DNA of 10,373 nucleotides from JBLIAZ01 sp047631875 (GTDB lineage: Bacteria; Bacteroidota; Bacteroidia; Flavobacteriales_C; GCA-002722245), in assembly GCA_047631875.1 (NCBI GenBank), contig JBLIAZ010000088.1, forward strand, positions 1 to 10,373, read 5' to 3'. Under the pieces are notes generated by a model. The model was given only the letters and a program-made list of their open reading frames with translations. It did no database searches and was not told the origin of the DNA. The translations under genes and the position numbers were made by a program. Each line of letters starts with the position of its first letter. Position 1 is the stretch's first letter. Below, one piece after another: positions 4,328 to 10,373 of the stretch.

Positions 4328-7021
4328 ATGTTCAATAACCTAACTAAAGCCTTTGTTACAATTGTTATTCTGTTACTTACTGGATGTAACTTGTTTAAAG
4401 TTGCAGGACCTTCGGACAGTGCACCTTCTGCCTATAGCAGTGAAAGCTGGGAAAAGAACGAAGAGTATCAAAAATCTTACACACGTGGGTTTGATTTATT
4501 ACACACCAAACTTAAAGTAGCTTTCAACTGGGAAAATCAAGAGTTAAATGGAACTGCTGAATTGAGCTTACGCCCTTACTTTTATCCGAGTGACTCTTTG
4601 GTGTTGGATGCAAAAGCGATGGATATTAAGCTCATTTCACTTTTAAAAAGCGATGGAACTCAAAAGAAATTAAGTTTTGATTACGACTCAATTAAAATTA
4701 ACATCAAATTAGGTAAAGAGTATACAAGAAAAGACACCTTGAAATTGTTCATTGAATACGTGTCCAAACCAAACGAAGTAAAAAGCTTAGGAAGTCACGC
4801 GATCCGAGAAGCAAAAGGTTTGTATTTCATTAATCCACACGGTCGAAATAAAGTAAAAGCGCAACAAATATGGACCCAAGGCGAAACGGAAGCGTCTTCT
4901 TGTTGGTTTCCAACCATTGACGCTCCTAACGAAAAATGCACACAAGAAATTTACATTACCACTCAAAACAAATACAAAACATTAAGTAATGGAACACTTG
5001 TTAGCTCGACAGCAAACGAGGATGGTACAAGAACTGATTATTGGAAACAAGATAAAAAACACGCTCCTTATTTGTTCATGATGGCTATTGGAGAGTACGC
5101 GGTAATACATGATACTTGGGAGGGAATCCCTGTAAATTACTACGTGGAACCTAAGGATTCAGCAGATGCGAGGTTAGTTTTTGGCAACACTCCATTGATG
5201 CTGGAGTTTTTCTCCGAAAAACTGGGTGTAAAGTACCCGTGGAGCAAATTTTCTCAAATAGTTGTGAGGGATTACGTTTCAGGAGCCATGGAAAATACCT
5301 CGGCCACCATTTACGGTGATTTTGTGATGAGGAATAAACGCCAATTAATTGACGCCAATTACGAGGACATCATCGCTCATGAGTTGTTCCATCACTGGTT
5401 TGGAGATTTGGTTACTTGTGAATCATGGTCCAATTTAACTTTGAATGAATCCTTTGCAACCTACGGTGAATACTTATGGAAGGAGCACTACTATGGTAGG
5501 CTACACGCCGAAAGACATTTGTACATTGACTTGTTAAAATACTTGAATGATGAGCCTTGGCGACCTATTGTAAACTACCATTTCACACACAAGGAAGACA
5601 TGTTTAACAGGCATTCCTACGAGAAAGGAGCATTAGTGATACATCAATTAAGAAGGTACATTGGTGACGATGCTTTTTTTGAAGGTCTTAAATTATATTT
5701 GACTGACAACCAGTACAAAACTGCTGAAATTCATAATTTAAGGATGGCTTTTGAGGAAGTAACGGGGACTGATTTAAACTGGTACTTTAACCAATGGTTC
5801 ATGGAAAAAGGACATCCTATTCTTAAAATTTCACACAGGGTGCAGTCTGATTCTTTGATTGTAAACATTTCTCAAGTTCAACTAGGACAAGGTGTCGGTT
5901 TGTTCGATTTACCCCTTACTCTTTCAATTTACGAAGGAATAAATGTCAGGAAGGAAAAAGTGCAAGTAAACAAAGAAAACCACGAATTCATTTTCATTGT
6001 GAACGAGGACATCAACTGGGTGGGCATTGACCCCGACATGGGGTTTTGTGGTGAGGTGGAGGAAGAATACAGCCCTGAACAAGCCTTGTTTGTATTCAAA
6101 AATAGCGAGCATTACAAGGATAAGGTTTTGGCTTTAAAGTCAATGAAAGGTGACACAAGTGCGGTAGCATGGGAAGTGTTACAAGCTGCCACCAAGGATA
6201 CCTTGGAAGCTTTTCGTCGCATAGGATTGTCCTTTTTAGGAAAAACAAATGAGGCTGATTCAGACGATTACAAAGACCAGTTGATTTTTGCAAGTAAAAA
6301 CGACAAAAACTCCAACGTCAGAAGTACAGCCATTAGGATGCTGTCAAAGTATTTCGAAGAGGATTCTACCTTAATTCCTGTATACAAAAAGGCTTTGGGC
6401 GATTCCTCTTACAGGGTAAATGGAGCGGCCATTAAAGCTTTACATAAAATTAAAAGAGAGGACGCTTTGCTTCGAGCCATCAGCATGGAAGATGCAGATG
6501 ATCCAAAAACTTTGTACATCCTGAGTAAATTATATGAGGATGTAACTGACGAAAGTAAAATAACATTTTACATGAAAGCGCTTGATGTGACCGAAGGTTA
6601 TTACAAAAGAGCAATCCTTGAATATTACCGAAAGTACCTTAGCATTAAAAGCCACGAGTTCATGTGGAAAGGGATGAAACAGTTAAAAGAAATGGCAATT
6701 TACGACAACGCCAAAGATGTTCGTCGTGATGCAGGATTAGCTATTCATGAATTACACAAAGTTCATTTGAAACGGTTAGAGGACATTCGAAAAGACATTG
6801 CCGACAAGAAAAGATCCAGCAAAGGAAAAAACCACGACCTAAAAGTGTTCAAAGAAAAAGAGCAAGAACTACTTGAAAAAGAAGCTCAAATTCAAAAGCT
6901 AATCAACGAAATTATCGAAGGAGAAACCAACCAAACAGTTTTGGATGCGTGGGAGAACGAAGATTTTGTGGTAGCGGAAGTGATTGAAGTGAAGAAAAAA
7001 GAAAAACTTACTGAAGAATAA
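4328..7021 (+). CDS. M1-family metallo-aminopeptidase, lipoprotein with helical C-terminal extension
   Basis: The product has 897 residues and is a zinc exopeptidase that removes N-terminal amino acids from peptides, anchored in the envelope. A lipoprotein signal with lipobox LTGC (Cys20) opens the protein. The N-terminal beta-rich domain (about 50-265) is followed by the catalytic domain with GAMEN at 319-323, the zinc motif HELFH at 351-355 with Glu352 as the base, Glu374 (NESFATYGE) 19 residues after His355 as third zinc ligand, and Tyr431 (SYEKGA) as the transition-state Tyr. All catalytic residues are present. After a small beta domain (about 495-580), residues 580-815 are helical with HEAT-like units such as NVRSTAIRMLSKYFEE (663-678) and SYRVNGAAIKALHKI (694-708). 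Residues 810-862 are a highly charged predicted coiled coil. The C-terminal end is acidic and lysine-rich. The gap to the next gene is 9 nt. Confidence 0.95.
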   Translation: MFNNLTKAFVTIVILLLTGCNLFKVAGPSDSAPSAYSSESWEKNEEYQKSYTRGFDLLHTKLKVAFNWENQELNGTAELSLRPYFYPSDSLVLDAKAMDIKLISLLKSDGTQKKLSFDYDSIKINIKLGKEYTRKDTLKLFIEYVSKPNEVKSLGSHAIREAKGLYFINPHGRNKVKAQQIWTQGETEASSCWFPTIDAPNEKCTQEIYITTQNKYKTLSNGTLVSSTANEDGTRTDYWKQDKKHAPYLFMMAIGEYAVIHDTWEGIPVNYYVEPKDSADARLVFGNTPLMLEFFSEKLGVKYPWSKFSQIVVRDYVSGAMENTSATIYGDFVMRNKRQLIDANYEDIIAHELFHHWFGDLVTCESWSNLTLNESFATYGEYLWKEHYYGRLHAERHLYIDLLKYLNDEPWRPIVNYHFTHKEDMFNRHSYEKGALVIHQLRRYIGDDAFFEGLKLYLTDNQYKTAEIHNLRMAFEEVTGTDLNWYFNQWFMEKGHPILKISHRVQSDSLIVNISQVQLGQGVGLFDLPLTLSIYEGINVRKEKVQVNKENHEFIFIVNEDINWVGIDPDMGFCGEVEEEYSPEQALFVFKNSEHYKDKVLALKSMKGDTSAVAWEVLQAATKDTLEAFRRIGLSFLGKTNEADSDDYKDQLIFASKNDKNSNVRSTAIRMLSKYFEEDSTLIPVYKKALGDSSYRVNGAAIKALHKIKREDALLRAISMEDADDPKTLYILSKLYEDVTDESKITFYMKALDVTEGYYKRAILEYYRKYLSIKSHEFMWKGMKQLKEMAIYDNAKDVRRDAGLAIHELHKVHLKRLEDIRKDIADKKRSSKGKNHDLKVFKEKEQELLEKEAQIQKLINEIIEGETNQTVLDAWENEDFVVAEVIEVKKKEKLTEE

Positions 7022-7030
7022 TTCAAAAAA

Positions 7031-7570
7031 ATGAAACTTGTCTCCGAATCTGCCACCACATTAACCGAATTAATGATTCCATCCTATGCCAACTTTGGAG
7101 GTAAAGTACATGGGGGATTAATTTTATCGTTAATGGATAAAGTGGCTTATGTCTGCGCTACAAAACATTCCGAGCAGTATTGTGTGACTGCCTCTGTATC
7201 TGGTGTCGACTTTTTAGCTGCTGTGGATGTGGGTAACTTAGTATCATTGAAAGCAAGCGTAAATTACGTTGGAAAATCGTCTTTGATTGTGGGTATTAAA
7301 GTAATTGCTGAAAACATAAAAACTAAAACAGTCAAGCACACCAATTCGTCCTATTTTACTTTCGTTGCAATTGACGATGCAGGAAACCCTTCCAAAGTTC
7401 CAGGTCTGATACTAAGCTGTGAAGATGAAATCAGAAGATTTGCTCTTGGAAAACTAAGAAAAGAACTGGCTATTCAGGATAAAAAAGAATTCTCCGACCT
7501 GAGTGAAAACATTAATTTTGAACAAGAAATTAAAAAGTGGGATAACGAAAATTGCAAGATAAACGCTTAA
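7031..7570 (+). CDS. Acyl-CoA thioesterase, single hotdog domain (YciA/BACH-like)
   Basis: The product has 179 residues and likely hydrolyses acyl-CoA to free fatty acid and CoA in the cytoplasm. The hotdog-fold signature is at the N-terminus: PSYANFGGKVHGGLILSLMD (17-36), with Asn21 and Asp36 at the positions that are catalytic in this family, followed by the central helix KVAYVCATKHS. Strands of the hotdog sheet continue through DFLAAVDVGNLVSLKASVNYVG to about residue 125. The last ~45 residues are a charged extension beyond the minimal domain. There is one hotdog domain, so activity requires at least a dimer. No signal peptide is present. It lies 9 nt after the aminopeptidase gene and is probably co-transcribed. 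Chain-length preference cannot be read from the sequence. Confidence 0.9.
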   Translation: MKLVSESATTLTELMIPSYANFGGKVHGGLILSLMDKVAYVCATKHSEQYCVTASVSGVDFLAAVDVGNLVSLKASVNYVGKSSLIVGIKVIAENIKTKTVKHTNSSYFTFVAIDDAGNPSKVPGLILSCEDEIRRFALGKLRKELAIQDKKEFSDLSENINFEQEIKKWDNENCKINA

Positions 7571-7615
7571 GATTTCAAACCCTGTATTTTCTTCTCACCT
7601 CTCTTTTTACGACAA
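7571..7615. other. Short convergent intergenic gap without recognisable terminator
   Basis: The two facing genes are separated by 45 nt that are pyrimidine-rich on the plus strand (TTTTCTTCTCACCTCTCTTTTT). No stem-loop of useful length is seen, so termination of the two transcripts is either Rho-dependent or occurs within the opposing gene. Confidence 0.4.
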
Positions 7616-10373
7616 TTACTTCACGACCGTAACCGTACCTGTTCTAGTCCTTTTTTTCCTTCCTCCGTGGTCCTCCTCGGTACTGTAATACATTTTCCAC
7701 ACGTACACATCTATTTGTACAGGAATGTCTTTATACAAACCATCCCACCCTTTATGAATGTCATCACTGTGGAAAATTTCTTCACCCCATCTGTTAAAAA
7801 TAAAGAAGTCAAAATCTTTGATATTGATTCCTTGAGCATAAAAATAATCGTTTGTTCCATCACCATTTGGACTAAATGCATTAGGGATAAATATGGTTGA
7901 TGTACATTTCTCGGCTACTATAATGGTATCAGTGATTTCACATAAGGTTGATGGGGTTACGATGGTAAATACATAATCACCATTCTCTGTCACTGCAATT
8001 TCTTGTGAAGTACCACCTAATTCCCAAAGAATATCATTCCTTGTTCCCGTTTCAACAGCTAAGGCTAAATCACCTGTAGTTTCAAAACAAACCACGGTGT
8101 CAGCTGACTTAGTATAAGTAGGAATTAGGTTAACTGTCAACAACATGCTGTCTATTCCATAACACCCATTTTCATCTGTCACTGTTAACACATACGTTCC
8201 TGAAGAGTTCAAAATCAAGTACTGATTTGAGCTACTGACGTTCCACAATAAGGTTTCTGTTATTCCTGTGTACGAAGCGTCACCTACTTCTACAGATTCC
8301 CCTTCACAGATCATTAAGTCATCTCCTACATCAATGATAGGATTGCTATTCACTGTCAAAGTAGCTGTTGCAGTTGCTTTACAACCATTCACATCAGTTA
8401 CTTCTACGATGTAATCACCAGCAGTAGAATCCATTATACTCGAAGAAGTTTGCCCCGCAGGAACTCCGCTCCACACATAACTTGAGTAGGAAGAACCTGG
8501 CGTAAAGTTCACTGGTGTAGCTCCAAAACACATTCTGTTATCACCCATACTAGGTGTTGGTAAATCGTGAACTGTCAGCGCGCCAGTTTGAAATCCTTCA
8601 CATCCATTTTCGTCAATTACCAATACCGTGTAATTTCCAGCAGTACCTCCAGTAGTTGTGGCATCTGTTCCTGTTCCGTTACCACTCCAACTATGCGATG
8701 CAACAGCGCTATCACTTACAGCTGTAAATATGGCATCAGAAGCACCTGTACAAATTGCTTGATCATCCACCCTCACAACTGGTAAGGCATTAACCGTTAT
8801 AATTTTCTCATCATATCCCGGACATCCAGCACCATTACCCACATATACATATACCGTTTGAGTACTTAAAGGCGTTACCATTATACTTTCGTCGGTTTCT
8901 CCAGTATTCCAAGTGTTGGCATATCCAGATCCGGATCCATAACCTGACGACACAGTGATAGATTGTCCAATACAAATAGCCTCATCAGCACCTACATCTA
9001 CAACAGGAGCGATGTAATGGAATAGATAACTTGAATCTATGTCAGTACATCCATTGCCATCTGTTACTACCAACCATACATCTCCCAACGCATTAGTTGT
9101 ATAAGAGTTTTGATTATTCGCTGAATTTCCATTCCATTCATAGGAAGTAAATACCGCTGAAGAACTAAAAGTAGTATTCCCACCTGGGCACAATTTAACA
9201 GTATCTCCAATATCAACAAATGGTAGTGCATTTACCGTAAGGATAGCCGAAGCAGACCCTGTACATGAATTCCCGTCAGTGACGGTACAATTGAATGTCC
9301 CTGCAGTATTTGAAGAATAATTTCTATTGGTTAAAGCACTTCCGACCGTTACATCACCACTCCATGCGTAGCTCCAACCTGTTCCTGCACCTACATCAAA
9401 CGAAGCTGCTGGGGCACCTGCACAAATTGCTTGGTCAGAAAGTGAAATGGATGGATTAGGATTAAGTGTTACTTGAACCGTGTCGTAACCTTTACACCCT
9501 CCTGCATCTGTTATTTCAACTGTTACGTTACTTGTTGTACTCACCACAATGTTTGCCGAACTTGCTCCGGTGCTCCATAAAATGGTATTACTTGATGCAT
9601 CAAAGCCACTGTTAAGAGCAAAGGTATTTCCGTCACAAGCAGACTGATCAACACCTAAATCAACCGTTAAACCTGACTGAATTGTTACGATCGCTGTATC
9701 ACGAGCAGTACAACCATTGCCATCAGTAATCAGTACATGCACTTGTTCTGCAACGGTTGAACCGTAGGTTTGGTTTGCACTTGCATCTTGCCATAGATAC
9801 GTGTATCCTGATCCAGCATCAAAAGTACTTATGGAACCAGCACACATGCTTTTGTCCACAAAACTAACTGATGGCAAAACATTCACTGTTAAATTAGCAC
9901 TTGTAGTATCCTTACATCCATTACCATCAGTAACAATAACAGAATAAGTCCCTGCTGTACTTCCAGTAGCTGTTTGGTTGGTGCTTGAAGAATTTCCGCT
10001 CCATTGGTAGGTGGTGAAAGCATATCCTACATCAAATGTAACAGGTGAATCACCTGCACAAATTGCTTGGTCAGCGATGGTAATGTTTGGTTTAGCAGCT
10101 GCTGTAATGACTACTGTATCTGATCCTGTACATCCTTGAGCATCGGTTACGTCAATGTAAATCGTAGACGTTGAACTTACAATAACCGAATCAATTGAAG
10201 CTCCTGTGCTCCATGCCATGGTATGTGTTGCAGCAGTGTAACCAGAAGCTTTCACAACGACAGTACTTGGTTGACATACGTTTTGGTCAGGTCCTAAATC
10301 AACTGTTAATCCTGACTGAATAGCAACGTTGGCTGTGTCGCGAGCGGTACATCCGTTACCATCGGTAATTAAT
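7616..10373 (-). CDS. Large modular surface/secreted protein with Ig/PKD-like repeats and T9SS type B sorting domain (5' end missing)
   Basis: The 918 C-terminal residues are visible, and the frame is open to the window edge. A GTG at 10255 is internal and should not be taken as the start. About eleven ~72-residue repeats are seen, each with a first Cys in a motif like DQAICAG (33, 105, 177, 246, 317, 395, 467, 541, 615, 689, 762) and a second Cys in VTDGNGC (e.g. 81, 153, 221, 293, 370, 442, 517, 591, 664, 737). The pairs could form disulfides after export. A WSG or WSTG motif marks the core of most repeats, as in PKD-like or SprB-like domains. Residues 828-918 are the sorting domain (FIPNAFSPNGDGTNDYF, NRWGEEIF, GWDG, VYVWKMYY, TGTVTVVK), matching the gliding-motility-associated CHU_C family. 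This targets the protein across the outer membrane through the type IX system. An adhesin or structural role is inferred. It converges on the thioesterase gene with a 45-nt gap. Confidence 0.93.
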   Translation of the reverse strand, partial: LITDGNGCTARDTANVAIQSGLTVDLGPDQNVCQPSTVVVKASGYTAATHTMAWSTGASIDSVIVSSTSTIYIDVTDAQGCTGSDTVVITAAAKPNITIADQAICAGDSPVTFDVGYAFTTYQWSGNSSSTNQTATGSTAGTYSVIVTDGNGCKDTTSANLTVNVLPSVSFVDKSMCAGSISTFDAGSGYTYLWQDASANQTYGSTVAEQVHVLITDGNGCTARDTAIVTIQSGLTVDLGVDQSACDGNTFALNSGFDASSNTILWSTGASSANIVVSTTSNVTVEITDAGGCKGYDTVQVTLNPNPSISLSDQAICAGAPAASFDVGAGTGWSYAWSGDVTVGSALTNRNYSSNTAGTFNCTVTDGNSCTGSASAILTVNALPFVDIGDTVKLCPGGNTTFSSSAVFTSYEWNGNSANNQNSYTTNALGDVWLVVTDGNGCTDIDSSYLFHYIAPVVDVGADEAICIGQSITVSSGYGSGSGYANTWNTGETDESIMVTPLSTQTVYVYVGNGAGCPGYDEKIITVNALPVVRVDDQAICTGASDAIFTAVSDSAVASHSWSGNGTGTDATTTGGTAGNYTVLVIDENGCEGFQTGALTVHDLPTPSMGDNRMCFGATPVNFTPGSSYSSYVWSGVPAGQTSSSIMDSTAGDYIVEVTDVNGCKATATATLTVNSNPIIDVGDDLMICEGESVEVGDASYTGITETLLWNVSSSNQYLILNSSGTYVLTVTDENGCYGIDSMLLTVNLIPTYTKSADTVVCFETTGDLALAVETGTRNDILWELGGTSQEIAVTENGDYVFTIVTPSTLCEITDTIIVAEKCTSTIFIPNAFSPNGDGTNDYFYAQGINIKDFDFFIFNRWGEEIFHSDDIHKGWDGLYKDIPVQIDVYVWKMYYSTEEDHGGRKKRTRTGTVTVVK
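9095..10372 (-). repeat. Higher-order 639-bp tandem repeat inside the surface-protein gene
   Basis: Two successive blocks of 213 residues, each made of three ~71-residue repeats, can be aligned: residues 1-213 and 214-426 of the visible protein. The best-conserved part is the start of each block, residues 1-33 against 214-246, with 28 of 33 identical. The shared text is LITDGNGCTARDTA followed by IQSGLTVDLG. At DNA level, 9650-9733 and 10290-10372 are clearly similar, with many third-base differences. Identity drops in later parts of the blocks. This indicates past duplication in three-domain steps. Confidence 0.6.

Noticed and set aside
10253..10255. GTG as start of the large surface protein
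   Set aside because: The frame is open upstream to the window edge and codes for the same repeat type, so the gene begins outside the window.
7616..10373. CRISPR array or intergenic tandem repeats
   Set aside because: The periodicity is in an intact reading frame, with degenerate ~72-codon units and third-base variation; these are protein domain repeats.

Overview
The window reads as a chromosomal segment from a member of the phylum Bacteroidota, most likely the Flavobacteriia/Flavobacteriales. Four things support this: a very large secreted protein ending in a type B sorting domain of the type IX secretion system (T9SS); several short lipoprotein signal peptides; a PheS of the form with a four-cysteine cluster; and AT-rich DNA in which Shine-Dalgarno sequences are mostly absent or weak. 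The assignment is by protein character only. No rRNA or tRNA gene is visible.

Positions 1-1800 form an accessory block read on the minus strand. In transcription order it holds a small uncharacterised protein and, overlapping it by 8 nt, a nucleotidyltransferase-fold protein (a toxin-antitoxin-like pair). A hairpin-rich spacer, an orphan lipoprotein, a possible 29-residue single-helix membrane protein and a hairpin that may act as a terminator follow. Positions 1789-2415 hold no convincing intact gene. They contain a 59-codon open fragment that looks like the tail of a lost gene, and two degenerate ~80-bp tandem repeats. The core of the first of these repeats (2213-2239) recurs inverted at positions 1-27, so related repeat ends bracket the accessory block.

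Positions 2416-7570 are an ordinary plus-strand cluster with short gaps (33, 13 and 9 nt): a cyclophilin-type peptidyl-prolyl isomerase lipoprotein with a large insertion, pheS, an M1-family aminopeptidase lipoprotein with a long helical C-terminal extension, and a hotdog-fold acyl-CoA thioesterase. The close spacing suggests co-transcription of at least pheS through the thioesterase. Their roles (envelope protein folding, tRNA charging, peptide degradation, acyl-CoA hydrolysis) do not form a single pathway.

Positions 7616-10373 hold the 3' part of a minus-strand gene, convergent with the cluster. It encodes a modular adhesin-like surface protein with about eleven ~72-residue Ig/PKD-like repeats, partly arranged in a 213-residue higher-order repeat, followed by the T9SS sorting domain. 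Its 5' end lies beyond the window.

The best candidates for something undescribed are the small-protein/nucleotidyltransferase pair and the intergenic repeat family that brackets it. Neither can be proven from sequence alone.
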